Positions 57,701 to 63,591 of a stretch of 64,000 nucleotides of DNA are shown here, piece by piece. The notes beneath the pieces are model-generated. The model searched no databases. It was given only the letters and a program-made list of their open reading frames with translations, and had not been told where the DNA came from. A program made the position numbers and the translations under genes. The first letter of the stretch is position 1, and every line of letters starts with the position of its first letter. The DNA comes from Budorcas taxicolor (Eukaryota > Chordata > Mammalia > Artiodactyla > Bovidae): contig NC_068935.1 in NCBI RefSeq assembly GCF_023091745.1, positions 16,227,775 through 16,291,774 on the forward strand, read 5' to 3'.

Positions 57701-60700
57701 AAGAGACTTTGGGCTGACATAGGTGACTCTGAGTTTCCCTAAGATCCCAAAGGGCCTCTTCCTACTTTTAGAAGATTGATAATCACTTGATAGTCACTGA
57801 AACTCTGAAAGGACAATCTCTTCTCCAAATAATCGTTTCTCAAGTGTCATCCATGGATGTCCTGCCTGAGTTTGAGTCACCTGGGACACTTGTTTACAAG
57901 ACAGCTTGCTGGGCCTCACCCCAGGACTAATCAATCAGACTCTCAGGTGGCCAGATCCAAGAATCTAATTTGTAGTCATCTCCCCATGGTGATTCTCATG
58001 TCTAGTGAATCAGTTGAGAATTCCTATCATCATTCCAGACTTAGAGAGAGAAAGAAAACCTTCTGGCACCATGGGAATATAGAAGGAGAGGCATTAGAAT
58101 TGGCCCTGTTTTTAAGTAAGAGAATGGTATTAAGCAGCACACTAGCTCTGCAGTGAGTCAGGGAAAAACAAAATTGGCACCCTAGGTCAAGACTTGCAAG
58201 TTAATATCCTTTGTCCCCAGCAGTTTTCCCTGTGTCTCAAAAGTAGAGATGGAGCCTTCAAAAATGTCTGAATGAGCTGCTATACTTAGGTAGTACCATT
58301 TTATGATAAGGCAATGAGACAGGAGGGGAGTGAGTGAAAACCTCTCTGAGGTTGAAGAGAGCTATAAATTCCTTTGAGAAGAGATCTTGGTACCTGAATC
58401 CCCCAGGTCATCTCCAAACCTCTCTTCAGCAACTGGTGACACTTTCACCTCTTCCTCCACCTTGCCCTGGGCTGCAACCATTATAAACTGATTTATTTAC
58501 ACTTTAGCATCTGCCCCTTAGAGCATGAAACAGAGGAATGACCTAAAGCCAGCAGGAAGATGGAGTGCGCAGGGCAGCTGAAGGCTGGGGCAGTCAGTCA
58601 GTCCTTCAGCATCAGGGGAACTGGAGTTGTTTTCCTGGAGCCAACTGGCTTTTTCAGAGGTTCAGGTCTTGACCTTTCCTGCAGGCTGAAGGTAATGATA
58701 AGTGACTTCCTGCCTTGGCCTTGCAAACCAAGGGGTCACAGGATATGCAGAATAGCTTCTACCGGTGGAGGGGCAGGAAGAATGGCCTGGGGGCCACTTT
58801 GTCCTGTGCAACCTCAATCGCCAGCCTCAGTCTTAGAGCTCCAAACATAGCACTTTCGACAATCTTATAATCACATCAAGATCCAAGGCTGCTCTTGTTC
58901 AGGTTCCCAAGGCTGTTGGTTGGCTCCTTCCCAGGGGGCTTTCTCCAAGGAGTTTGGGGAACAAAGAAACCTAAGCAGAAAAAGATCACCTTTAATTCCT
59001 TTGAGGCCTGGGTGTCCTTTTGGACCTCGTTCCCCTCGGAGTCCCGGCGATCCCGGTTCTGTGCTCTGTAGGGTTCCCGTCTCAGATGCTGCACCTTCAG
59101 GAAGAAGGAACATAAAAGCTTGGCAACTTACAAGAACCTGGGCTCATGCACAGCAGCTCAGTCACCAAGAATCCTGGAGCATCAATGATCAAAACAGAGA
59201 TACCCTCCCCCCAAAAAACCCAAGACAGGGACCCAAAGTCTGTAGCAGTTTCCCAACTCTGTTGGCTCAATTTGCTCTACTTCTACTAGTTACAGGACAT
59301 TCACTATGTTCCAGACACTGGGGACGTGGAAATAAGCAAGGCAGCTTCAGCAACTCAGAAACCCCTGTGTCTAACCCAGGAAGTCCTCTTAGGACCAAAG
59401 AGGAGATGGGGGCGAGCTGCAGCGGTCAGGGGATGTAGGTTACAAAGAACCATGCAGGGTGTATTTCTAGCCTTTTTTCTTAGAATCTAGAGTCTCATCC
59501 TCAGGTAGATGATCTAAGAAGAATAAGCCCTGTGGAGGCTTTCAGCAGCCATCTATGAAGATCCCCTGGAGGAGGAAATGACAACCCACTCCGGTATTCT
59601 TGCCTGGGAAATCCCATGAACAGAGGAGCCTGGTGGGCCCCAGTCCATGGGGTCGCAAACAGTTGGACACAGCTGAGCACACAGAGACATGAAGATCCAG
59701 GCTTGGTTTCTAATTTCTTGAGCTTTCAGCCCATCCCGCTGGAGCCCTAAGGACCAGGGCAAGCTTAAAAGAGCCAATTCTGCTCCTTCAAGAGCTACCA
59801 GTCCACAGGCTTAGGGGTTGAGAGCAGTGAGGGGTGAAATGAAATGACTACAGAAGTTGGAAGGCATTGGGGAGTGTCTGGTCACTGAGATGGCCCTCGC
59901 TCGTCTTCCTTGATGAACACTCTGATTGCTGTGGTCCCTAACCTGTGAAATGCTCCCTCCTTCAAAAATCAGGACTGTTCTACAGTCTGGATCACAAGCG
60001 AATCTCAAGACCAAAGGGAGAAAAAACTTACCAGGTGGGCCTGGTAGGCCTGGCAGGCCTGGCAAACCATCTCTGCCAGGGAGACCAGCTGCCCCCGTTG
60101 TGGTCCGGCCAGGGTTTCCTCGTTGCCCCTTCAGGCCTAGAGCTCCCTGGGTGCCCAGAGCACCAGGGCCACCTGGAAGGATAAGCCCACACAAACATGT
60201 TAATCACATCAGCCTCCTCTGCAGGGGAGTCCAATTGGTGCCATATGTTAGACACTAACTCCAAGGAAGAGTTTGGGAAAGTATTTGCCCCTCGCAGCTA
60301 AGTTAAAAGGGTCCCTAGGAATCATCTAGCTTAACCTCCTGGGAAACAGAGGCCCAAAGATGTACAGAAACATGGTCAAGGGCCTAGAACGTCTCAGTGG
60401 CAAACATGAAAGAGAAAACTGGGACTCCAGCTCCCCATTTCTAGATTTTTTCCACCTTGGTGCTGGGATCAACTGTACCTCCTCCAAGAGGCTGTTTTTT
60501 TTTTTTTTTTTAATTTTTTATTTTTTGGCTGTGCCATGTGGCATGCGGGATCTTAGTTACCCAACCAGGGATTGAACCTCTGCCCCCTGCATTGGAAGCA
60601 TGGAGTCTTAACCACTGGACTGCCAAGAAGTCCCCCAAGGGGCTGTTTTAAAAGCACAGATATCCTTACAGAGGCCCATGTCTGAGGAATTTAGAAACTG

Positions 60701-63591
60701 TTGTTTTTAAAAGTAATGTCTGGCTTTATATTTGGGACATCAGTGCCTCCCAGACTCTGGTATGCCCTTTCTCTTTTTACTGCTGATAGAGTGACATATG
60801 GGTGTGTGCCTCCAATGACTGTTTCAAGGGCATCATCCACAGGATCCCGGGGCCATTTACTGCCTGGGTTAAGCACACAGTGAAGGTCTGGGTGCAAACT
60901 TTCCTCTAGGCTTTTGTTAGCTCCTTCTGGCCAGCATCAGCTGCAATGGCACATCCACAGAAGAGTGACAGGTCTCCAGCAGTCTAACCCAGGCCTCCTC
61001 CTTGATGGTCAGGCCTCACTGGTGGCCTGTCTATCTATGGTACATTATTGAGGCCAAAAGAATGTTGCTTACCCAGGCCCTTTTCTTATGTACATGTGGC
61101 CTTGCACTCACAGTGGGGAGCTTACTGACTAGGTCTACCTTTCTTTTGACTTTGGTTAACCAGGTCCCCAGACCAGAGGTATAGCAGGGGATGCTGAGTG
61201 CCAGAGTGGACAGAGGACAAATCTGTGCAGCAGGTGGGTGGGTTTGTTTCACCTGGTAAAGCTGGTAATCCAGGGGCACCAGGAGGGCCAGGTAGGCCCT
61301 GTATGCCTTCATCTCCTTTAAGGCCTGGGAGGCCTGGCATACCAGGGTCTCCAGGATAACCTGGCATTGCAAAGAAAAAAAAAAGCAGTAAGCAAACCAA
61401 AGGAGGCCCACAAATGTCACAAAATGCCTCGAAAGAGTTGCAAGGAGATATTCTCAGGTTGGAAGTGCCTTTCTTGCCCTTCACAGGTCTCCCAGATGTT
61501 AATGTGCTCATGTGATGATAGGCCTATTTGAGCTAAGGCTCTCCTAGTGTTCAGAACTGGACTGGTTAGGGCTTGCCTTCCATGATAAGATCTGATGAGT
61601 ACTAGGAAGTTTCTCCTACCACTAGTAATCTTCTGTCATGCCTCAAACATCTACCATTTGAGTTAAGGTGTTGAGGTGTACCCTTCAAGTATACACAGGT
61701 TTCTTGGTCGTGGAACACAGGAAGCCACTGTCAGCCACCAGTACCTCAGCTTTAATGAGTTTACCAGACAGGGCATGGGCCTGAGAGGATGTGAGGAGAG
61801 GGATTAGTTAGGAGATCCGAGTGGACAGGTACTATAGCAGAAGCCTTTGGTTTGAGCATCTGGATCTTTGGAGAAGCCAAAAGGAAGAATTGGACACATA
61901 TAGTAACTACAACAAGGAGAGGTAAAGACAAACTTCCAAAGTGTCATACTACTGAGCACTGTTGACCACTTGTTCCCCTAGCCAAAGATACTTTCCCACT
62001 TCCTGTGAAATTGTCAAGCTCAAGCATGCATGGGATCACATACATGAGACTCTGTGTGTCCCATTGCATCAGGCTGAAGTTACCCTAGCTGAGAAGATAT
62101 GAATCCTTTCCTAAGCATCACTAGGAGAACCATTTTTAGCTAATCGAGACCCAGGCCAATGCAAATCCCAGATTGGTGACCTAACACAAACACAGATTAA
62201 TGGGGATTGGCTTGTTTGCCTAAAACTCTGGAGTTCAATTCATTCCCCAAGTTCAGGATCCATAAATGGCCCTTGTGGTGTTGGGTTTAGCAGCAATCCA
62301 ATGACTGACACAATATCCTTTAAGCAATTACAGGGGATTCAACTTTCTGTTTTTTCCCACTCAACTCAATGAAAAGTTGCACCTGAGATCACAGCACCAT
62401 CTGTATCGATGAAAATATCTGGGCCTGGCAGGCCAATGCCACCTTTTTCACCCTGCAAAGATTAAATACATTAAACACAAATATTTCTGTGACCTCATCA
62501 CCTAAGATCATGTTCCCTCAAAACCATTCCCCAAGACAATGAAAGAGTCCTCTTTCTGTAACCCCTTATTTTGAGGGCCACATTGTCCATAGGTTAATTT
62601 CAAAGTCCAATAAATTTAAGATGAAGGTGACACAAGGCAGGCTGGAGGCCTGACACTCAACTGCAAATCTGTCGAGGACAAGGGGTCCTGATTTATGTTG
62701 CAACCTGACTCCAGGACAATCTGCTTCTGGACCTGGGAAACATATTGCAGGAAGAGACAATATGGCTATATTCAAGAGGTGCTGAGGAGGGGACAGAATT
62801 TTAACTTTCTTTCCCATGTTTGGCAGGCTTGAAACTCTGCTACTGTCACTGCCCTTGTTATTGGATGACATCAAGCTGAGGAAGTTAAGAGAGTCCTACT
62901 TTTCTCAAAAGAGGGACTCAGGTACATATCCAGGGTGGGGTGGCAGGAGCCACTTGCCCCAGGTTCAGGCAATAAGGGGGGTGCATCGTCTGAAAGAATT
63001 TAAGAATGATAACAAAACCCCAAAGTTGCTGATTCTAAATGATATCAAGAATAGAATATTTCTCTTTGTAGGGATGGATATGCTCCCACACCCTGACCAC
63101 CACTTTTTAGTTTACCACTGATCAAGTCGTGTCTAAGGAATGGTCATCAGCTTTGTGTGTTCAAAGTAGCTTGCATGCATTTGGGGTAAAAAGGGTGACA
63201 TCTATAATATCAAAACACTAAAAAATATCCCATCTCATTATGTAGGCATTTGCTATGATCTAAATGTTTGTGTCCAAGGTGATAATATTAGGTGGTGAGG
63301 CCTTGGGGAGGTGACTAGGTCATGAGGACAGAGCTCCCACCAGAACTCAACCATACTGGCAACTCTGATGTCAGATTTCCAGCCTCCAGAACTACGAGGA
63401 ATAAATTCCTCTTGTTTATAAGCCACCCAGTCTTTGATATTTTGTTATAGCAGCCCAAATGGAGAAAATAGCATTTATACTAATTCCTTACCCTTCCATC
63501 TTCCCAATCCTGGATTTTCACTTCCCACCAGCATTACCTTAATTCCTGGGAATCCATTAAGCCCGGGGAAACCTGAAGACCCCTTCCTGCC
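25595..63591 (-). CDS. COL4A6: COL4A6 3' part: 30 coding exons, collagen alpha-6(IV)
   Basis: Basement-membrane collagen. Alpha-6(IV) assembles with alpha-5(IV) into secreted trimers of smooth-muscle, skin and other basement membranes. Thirty minus-strand exons, W1 (63538-63591) to W30 (25595-25855), join with consistent phases to 1374 residues plus stop; the human chain I recall is about 1690, so the N-terminal quarter lies beyond the window. About 1150 residues are Gly-X-Y repeats with many short interruptions, including GFCACDGGV and GITLPCIIPG. The last part is the NC1 domain (from about VGYTLVKHSQ) with 12 Cys, CNVNEVCHYARRND and a Lys in TLKAG where the family forms its sulfilimine crosslink. 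The alpha-6 call rests on these interruptions, the NC1 sequence and ATG4A next door; COL4A5 would lie head to head upstream. All splice sites are GT-AG, with no stop or frameshift. Confidence 0.95.
25856..26552 (-). other. COL4A6 intron W29-W30
   Basis: 697 bp between the last two NC1 exons; no repeat recognised. Confidence 0.8.
26553..26839 (-). CDS. COL4A6: COL4A6 exon W29 (NC1)
   Basis: 287 bp, acceptor ccttccag, donor gtgagg. Encodes six NC1 cysteines: FAGSCLPRF, YCNVNEVCHYARRNDKSYW, ISRCSVCEAPSQAIAVHSQ and IPQCPLGWRSLWIGYSFLM. This is the end of the first C4 subdomain and the start of the second. Confidence 0.97.
27236..27443 (+). mobile_element. Bov-tA SINE
   Basis: Plus-strand copy from ttccctggtggctcagatgg to acacaaatgagcgatgaag. 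Confidence 0.9.
27466..27838 (+). mobile_element. BovB 3' end
   Basis: Truncated BovB: gatgctgaagctccaatac, aaaagaccctgatgctgag, to agacatgacttagcaactc. Directly behind a Bov-tA. Confidence 0.85.
27840..28045 (-). mobile_element. MIR SINE
   Basis: Antisense MIR: cattgttctaagcatcttac, then agtggcagagccagggttt and gaacccagatct. Confidence 0.75.
28143..28334 (-). CDS. COL4A6: COL4A6 exon W28 (triple helix to NC1)
   Basis: 192 bp, acceptor cacctcag, donor gtaggt. Contains the last Gly-X-Y triplets (APGKPGPFGRAGVPG), then the NC1 start SLRVGYTLVKHSQSEQVPL and LLFVEGQEKAHNQDLG with the first NC1 Cys. Confidence 0.96.
28424..28560 (-). mobile_element. MIR SINE fragment
   Basis: Antisense MIR: actcaatccttacaacaacc, gtggataatgaaactgac, gctagtaagtggtagaact. 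Confidence 0.7.
29219..29335 (-). CDS. COL4A6: COL4A6 exon W27
   Basis: 117 bp, acceptor ccttgcag. The donor GTCTGG is poor, but the frame into W28 is right and the junction FEG/APGKPG is as expected. Unbroken Gly-X-Y: SKGLPGIPGKDGTNGLPG to GPPGFE. Confidence 0.93.
29580..29745 (-). mobile_element. MIR SINE fragment
   Basis: Diverged antisense MIR: cgaggatactgaggcctaga and gcaaaactggaattagaag. Confidence 0.5.
30057..30203 (-). CDS. COL4A6: COL4A6 exon W26
   Basis: 147 bp, acceptor cccacag, donor gtgagt. Encodes LSGPRGAPG, the break HTPIAEAIQAPPG, then PMGLPGIDGIPGLMGDPG to VGLQ. Confidence 0.95.
30360..31240. repeat. Probable ancient interspersed repeat, family not assigned
   Basis: Phrases such as gagtattccaggaagtagaa, gcatgtgcaaaggccctgtg and agaaagaggccagtgtgag are familiar from a widespread old mammalian repeat. 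I cannot name it or place its ends safely. It lies in the intron between W25 and W26. Confidence 0.4.
31330..31428 (-). CDS. COL4A6: COL4A6 exon W25
   Basis: 99 bp, acceptor tttgccag, donor gtgagt. Encodes MRGEPGFMGTPGKVGPPG then DPGLPGMKGKAGPR, unbroken Gly-X-Y. Confidence 0.95.
31620..31781 (-). CDS. COL4A6: COL4A6 exon W24
   Basis: 162 bp, acceptor tccctag, donor gtatga. Opens with a Pro run RPGPPGPPGPPGP, then the break SSDQG, then GDPGDPGFPGIPG to GELGLK. The Pro run makes the complementary (template) strand very G-rich. Confidence 0.95.
32049..32165 (-). CDS. COL4A6: COL4A6 exon W23
   Basis: 117 bp, acceptor ctctgcag, donor gtaaag. Encodes FPGLQGAVGLPGALG, the break LSLPSVIEG, then QPGDPGRPGLDGER. 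Confidence 0.94.
34197..34362 (-). mobile_element. L1 3' end fragment
   Basis: Antisense L1 3' end: tataattgctttacaatgtt, cctccctcttgaatctccct. Confidence 0.8.
35020..35420 (-). mobile_element. MIR split by a Bov-tA
   Basis: Antisense MIR start (accaactactatgtgccatg, 35020-35069) resumes after the SINE (35268-35420: acattttatagaaaagga, catgtagctagtgagag). Confidence 0.65.
35070..35267 (-). mobile_element. Bov-tA SINE inside MIR
   Basis: Minus-strand copy from gtgcttagtcgctcagtc, truncated near attctttaccaggtag. Confidence 0.88.
35548..35762 (-). mobile_element. Bov-tA SINE
   Basis: Minus-strand copy with a gtgaaagtgaaagtcactcg start and gccaccagggaagcct end. Confidence 0.9.
36315..36440 (-). 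CDS. COL4A6: COL4A6 exon W22
   Basis: 126 bp, acceptor cctcctag, donor gtaagt. Two small breaks (GPSIIGVPG and GVGIGAPG) flank PAGLPGPKGEKG. Confidence 0.94.
36622..36643. repeat. Poly(C)/(CA)n tract
   Basis: About 13 C followed by CA repeats. Confidence 0.8.
36683..36895 (+). mobile_element. Compound (dimeric) Bov-tA tRNA unit
   Basis: Two tRNA-like head units in tandem (ggcttccctgacagctcag and ggcttcccttgtggctcag), both stopping at cccactccagta. Same arrangement as at 13961-14270, but without the tail unit. Confidence 0.8.
36990..37190 (+). mobile_element. Bov-tA SINE
   Basis: Plus-strand copy ending gagcaactttcactcactc, 120 bp from COL4A6 exon W21. Confidence 0.9.
37311..37382 (-). CDS. 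COL4A6: COL4A6 exon W21
   Basis: 72 bp, acceptor cccctcag, donor gtaagc. Encodes FPGLPGLHGLNGLPGTKG then TRGTP, all Gly-X-Y. Confidence 0.94.
37586..37803 (+). mobile_element. Bov-tA SINE
   Basis: Plus-strand copy from gcctcccaggtggtgctaat to gagtgactgaacatgcatgc. Confidence 0.88.
37821..37955 (-). mobile_element. Truncated Bov-tA SINE
   Basis: Minus-strand partial copy: gctaagtcactttagtcatg to ccatgacctcctccagg. Opposite in orientation to its neighbour. Confidence 0.85.
38303..38410 (-). CDS. COL4A6: COL4A6 exon W20
   Basis: 108 bp, acceptor attcttag, donor gtatgt, only 88 bp after W19. Encodes LPGVAGMRGNPGLPGSPG to GPPGLIGTK. Confidence 0.94.
38499..38606 (-). CDS. COL4A6: COL4A6 exon W19
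   Basis: 108 bp, acceptor tttgtag, donor gtacca. Gly-X-Y rich in charged residues: VKGKDGPVGDVGFPGNKGED to DVGLPGSL. Confidence 0.94.
38607..39260 (-). other. COL4A6 intron W18-W19
   Basis: One truncated SINE (38797-38925); the remainder is unassigned. Confidence 0.75.
38797..38925 (+). mobile_element. Truncated Bov-tA/Bov-A2 SINE
   Basis: Tail half only: gcatggcaacctactctag to gactgaagcgacttagcat. Confidence 0.85.
39261..39335 (-). CDS. COL4A6: COL4A6 exon W18
   Basis: 75 bp, acceptor tccccag, donor gtaagg. Encodes DQGQTLGISGSPGPKGQPGE and PGFK, with a break at QTLGIS. Confidence 0.93.
39336..39888 (-). other. COL4A6 intron W17-W18, pre-insertion part
   Basis: No repeat recognised. It adjoins the left target-site copy of the inverted L1. 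Confidence 0.7.
40091..41155 (+). pseudogene. BovB reverse-transcriptase remnant, 354-codon open frame
   Basis: Open frame whose first codons come from flanking L1 sequence and whose remainder is BovB RT. The active-site YADD is at 40595-40606 (RYADDTTLMAES). Before it come DYAKAFDCVD and GKGVCQGCILSPCLFNFY. After it come LKLNIQKTKIMASGPITSWK and ELWCWRRLLRV. The endonuclease and N-terminal RT parts are missing, and near the end the frame shifts off the family pattern. No sign that it is a host gene. Confidence 0.85.
40141..41362 (+). mobile_element. BovB LINE, 5' truncated
   Basis: Plus-strand BovB inserted in the antisense L1. It starts inside the RT domain and ends with the typical gaactgaactgaactga tail. 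It looks young compared with the copy at 19.7 kb. Confidence 0.92.
41766..41829 (-). CDS. COL4A6: COL4A6 exon W17
   Basis: 64 bp, phase 0 start, ends with one base of a Gly codon; acceptor tttgaag, donor gtaagg. Encodes GSQGLSGAPGLPGASGLPGL and K. A 5'-inverted L1 ends about 8 bp into the following intron, and the L1 target-site copy overlaps the last bases of the exon. Confidence 0.93.
42711..42742. repeat. (GT)n microsatellite
   Basis: About 16 pure GT units in the intron between W16 and W17. A good polymorphic-marker candidate. Confidence 0.9.
42840..43070 (-). mobile_element. MIR SINE
   Basis: Antisense MIR: agagtctgccatgtaccaa, cattttgaacagatgagaaa, gacagagctagtgagtgat. The 80 bp to its left may be an L2 end (gacagggactgtgcctgcag). 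Confidence 0.75.
43665..43846 (-). CDS. COL4A6: COL4A6 exon W16
   Basis: 182 bp, acceptor tttcccag, donor gtaagt, ending in phase 0 (AGT) instead of on a split Gly. Gly-X-Y with a break at FPSLIKGLSG. Confidence 0.94.
43847..44880 (-). other. COL4A6 introns W15-W16 and W14-W15
   Basis: Introns 43847-44328 and 44455-44880; no repeats recognised. Confidence 0.7.
44329..44454 (-). CDS. COL4A6: COL4A6 exon W15 (interruption)
   Basis: 126 bp, acceptor cctgcag, donor gtacct. Encodes DRGDPGPFGIPG, the basic, hydrophobic break HRPTMLNLRFKG, then DKGSQGSAGAVGFPGPR. Confidence 0.93.
44881..45024 (-). CDS. COL4A6: COL4A6 exon W14
   Basis: 144 bp, acceptor tcaacag, donor gtgagc. Uninterrupted Gly-X-Y: EKGSVGLTGFPGIPGLPG to GWAGSPGEK. 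Confidence 0.94.
45045..45195 (-). mobile_element. MIR SINE fragment
   Basis: Antisense MIR: caaggaaatggatgctcaga, gttaactcacccaaagtca. Lies just beyond the acceptor of W14. Confidence 0.75.
45330..45425 (+). mobile_element. MIR SINE fragment
   Basis: Core only: gctaaccaattgtgtgacct tggaccagttacttccctt. Confidence 0.65.
45608..45818 (-). mobile_element. Bov-tA SINE
   Basis: Minus-strand copy from tactgtgaaagtgttagt to gagccaccagggaagccc, 92 bp from exon W13. Confidence 0.9.
45910..46080 (-). CDS. COL4A6: COL4A6 exon W13
   Basis: 171 bp, acceptor gattcag, donor gtaagt. Begins HPGKKGPRGEIG with a basic cluster, a break at LPASAGKRG, then Gly-X-Y. A Bov-tA SINE ends about 90 bp beyond the donor. 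Confidence 0.93.
46081..47639 (-). other. COL4A6 intron W12-W13
   Basis: 1.56 kb. 46190-47130 has no exon and may be a very degraded ERVL-like remnant (a + strand reading gives EPGWQVDS). This is weak. The G-rich minisatellite follows at 47315-47420. Confidence 0.5.
47315..47420. repeat. G-rich minisatellite, period about 33 bp
   Basis: Three diverged units marked by ggggtttgtgg at 47328, ggggtttgtgg at 47361 and agggttcatgg near 47394, each with GGGCGGG-like runs. Many G tracts on the + strand. Confidence 0.8.
47640..47801 (-). CDS. COL4A6: COL4A6 exon W12
   Basis: 162 bp, acceptor tcctcag, donor gtaggt. Gly-X-Y throughout: LLGKSGLLGPKGEQGSPG to PPGFPGIS. Confidence 0.94.
48171..48392 (-). 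CDS. COL4A6: COL4A6 exon W11
   Basis: 222 bp, the longest collagenous exon here, acceptor atttag, donor gtgact. Gly-X-Y with one break, GDILGAENGAPG, about two thirds along. Ends GLPGLK plus a split Gly. Confidence 0.94.
48822..49024. mobile_element. MER20 DNA transposon
   Basis: Near-complete MER20: gtggttctcagactgagga to acacagtttgagaaccgct, with gcatcagaatccccggggg and aaggtgatgctgatgcggc. Confidence 0.85.
49160..49275 (+). mobile_element. MIR SINE fragment
   Basis: ctagccctgtcactagtgac, gagtcactttccatatgtgc, cacagtttcctctgctgaa. Confidence 0.65.
49509..49616 (-). CDS. COL4A6: COL4A6 exon W10
   Basis: 108 bp, acceptor gttttcag, donor gtaaga. Gly-X-Y (PKGARGLPGAPGQPGLRGNK) ending in the break GLVHLPELPG. 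Confidence 0.94.
49697..49825 (+). mobile_element. CHR-type SINE (cetartiodactyl)
   Basis: aggaattccctggagtccaa, gttccctggttggggaacta, atcccacaagcc then an A-rich tail: the CHR-2-like tRNA SINE. Confidence 0.8.
50019..50090 (-). CDS. COL4A6: COL4A6 exon W9 (ITLPCIIPG interruption)
   Basis: 72 bp, acceptor atttacag, donor gtatgg. Encodes ITLPCIIPGPYGPSGLPG, a Cys-containing hydrophobic break, then GAPGFP. It sits alone behind a 5.7 kb intron. Confidence 0.93.
51165..51395 (+). mobile_element. MIR SINE
   Basis: Nearly full MIR: ttggttaagaggttgggctc, accctctctgagcctcatgt, gcacttagcacagtgctggg. Confidence 0.82.
53752..54012 (+). mobile_element. L1 3'UTR end (sense)
   Basis: gggagtttgggatggacata, caacaaggacctactgtata, gcacagggatctctgctcaa, ending in aataaaaggttgaaaaaaaa. 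Confidence 0.8.
54367..54428 (-). mobile_element. BovB tail fragment
   Basis: Antisense BovB end: repeated cagtt units, then cgctcagtcgtgtccgactc. Only about 60 bp. Confidence 0.85.
54560..54905. repeat. Possible ancient repeat, family not assigned
   Basis: Wording (catgggcaaaatgttgg, gggagtaacatgaggg, agcagtattcctagtgg) resembles the unassigned old repeat at 30360-31240. Weak. Confidence 0.3.
55753..55936 (-). CDS. COL4A6: COL4A6 exon W8
   Basis: 184 bp, phase 0 start, ends on a split Gly codon, acceptor gtctag, donor gtgaat. Encodes GDGAQGFPGEKGLPGLPGEK and on to GQPGPRGVP. A one-residue slip at PPGIGLPG is typical of the chain. Confidence 0.93.
55937..57119 (-). other. COL4A6 introns W7-W8 and W6-W7
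   Basis: 55937-56451 and 56632-57119; no repeat or extra exon recognised. Confidence 0.7.
56452..56631 (-). CDS. COL4A6: COL4A6 exon W7
   Basis: 180 bp, phase 0 at both ends, acceptor tttgtcag, donor gtaagt. Gly-X-Y with one break, GDPTLSTGSGMPG. Ends GLPGLPGLL. Confidence 0.93.
57120..57280 (-). CDS. COL4A6: COL4A6 exon W6 (cysteine interruption)
   Basis: 161 bp, acceptor cctccag, donor gtaagt, ends phase 0. Starts DPGFCACDGGVPNMG, a two-Cys break diagnostic of alpha-6(IV) in my recollection, then continuous Gly-X-Y. Confidence 0.94.
57281..58989 (-). other. COL4A6 intron W5-W6
   Basis: 1.7 kb with one MER20. 58023-58989 is unassigned. Confidence 0.75.
57836..58022. mobile_element. MER20 DNA transposon
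   Basis: tctcaagtgtcatccatgga, gctgggcctcaccccagga, ccaagaatctaatttgtag, ending gaatcagttgagaatt. Diverged. Confidence 0.65.
58990..59094 (-). CDS. COL4A6: COL4A6 exon W5 (long interruption)
   Basis: 105 bp, acceptor cctgaag, donor gtgatc. Begins with a non-repeat stretch AASETGTLQSTEP, then GSPGLRGERGPKGHPGLKG. The position matches an interruption in the human chain, but the wording differs strongly from what I recall there. Confidence 0.9.
59558..59690 (+). mobile_element. Truncated Bov-tA SINE
   Basis: Tail half: gaagatcccctggaggagg to acacagctgagcacacag. Confidence 0.88.
60032..60172 (-). CDS. COL4A6: COL4A6 exon W4
   Basis: 141 bp, acceptor ccttccag, donor gtaagt. Encodes GPGALGTQGALGLKGQRGNP, then a short break RTTTGAAG, then a Pro-rich run GLPGLPGLPGPPG. 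Confidence 0.93.
60497..60637 (-). mobile_element. CHR-type SINE
   Basis: Antisense copy: poly(T), ttggctgtgccatgtggcat, cccaaccagggattgaacc, ggactgccaagaagtccc. Confidence 0.85.
61253..61360 (-). CDS. COL4A6: COL4A6 exon W3
   Basis: 108 bp, acceptor atgccag, donor gtgaaa, split-Gly boundaries. Pure Gly-X-Y: YPGDPGMPGLPGLKGDEG and on to APGLPALPG. Confidence 0.93.
62383..62452 (-). CDS. COL4A6: COL4A6 exon W2 (interruption)
   Basis: 70 bp, phase 0 start, ends with the first base of a Gly codon. Encodes GEKGGIGLPG, then a hydrophobic break in the repeat, PDIFIDTDGAVIS. The donor GTGCAA is weak. Confidence 0.9.
63251..63470 (+). mobile_element. MaLR-type LTR (MST/MLT-like), internally deleted
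   Basis: Starts tgctatgatctaaatgtttg, has ggtgaggccttggggaggtg and ccagcctccagaactacgag, ends ttttgttatagcagccc. This is an ancient solitary LTR of the ERVL-MaLR group; no internal genes. Confidence 0.75.
63538..63591 (-). CDS. COL4A6: COL4A6 exon W1
   Basis: 54 bp, acceptor tttcacag, donor gtaatg, phase 0 at both ends. Encodes GRKGSSGFPGLNGFPGIK. It is the 5'-most exon seen; no further exon is visible up to 64000. Confidence 0.9.

Larger units (their letters stand above)
59095..61252 (-). other. COL4A6 introns flanking W4
   Basis: 59095-60031 has a truncated Bov-tA. 60173-61252 has a CHR-type SINE. Otherwise unassigned. Confidence 0.75.
61361..63537 (-). other. COL4A6 introns W2-W3 and W1-W2
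   Basis: 61361-62382 has nothing recognised. 62453-63537 has the MaLR LTR at its far end. Confidence 0.7.

Noticed and set aside
62700..62740. Minus-strand tttcccag followed by a collagen-like GPEADCPG, resembling an extra COL4A6 exon
   Set aside because: The Gly-X-Y pattern fails after a few residues, there is no sensible donor, and W1 and W2 already join in frame.
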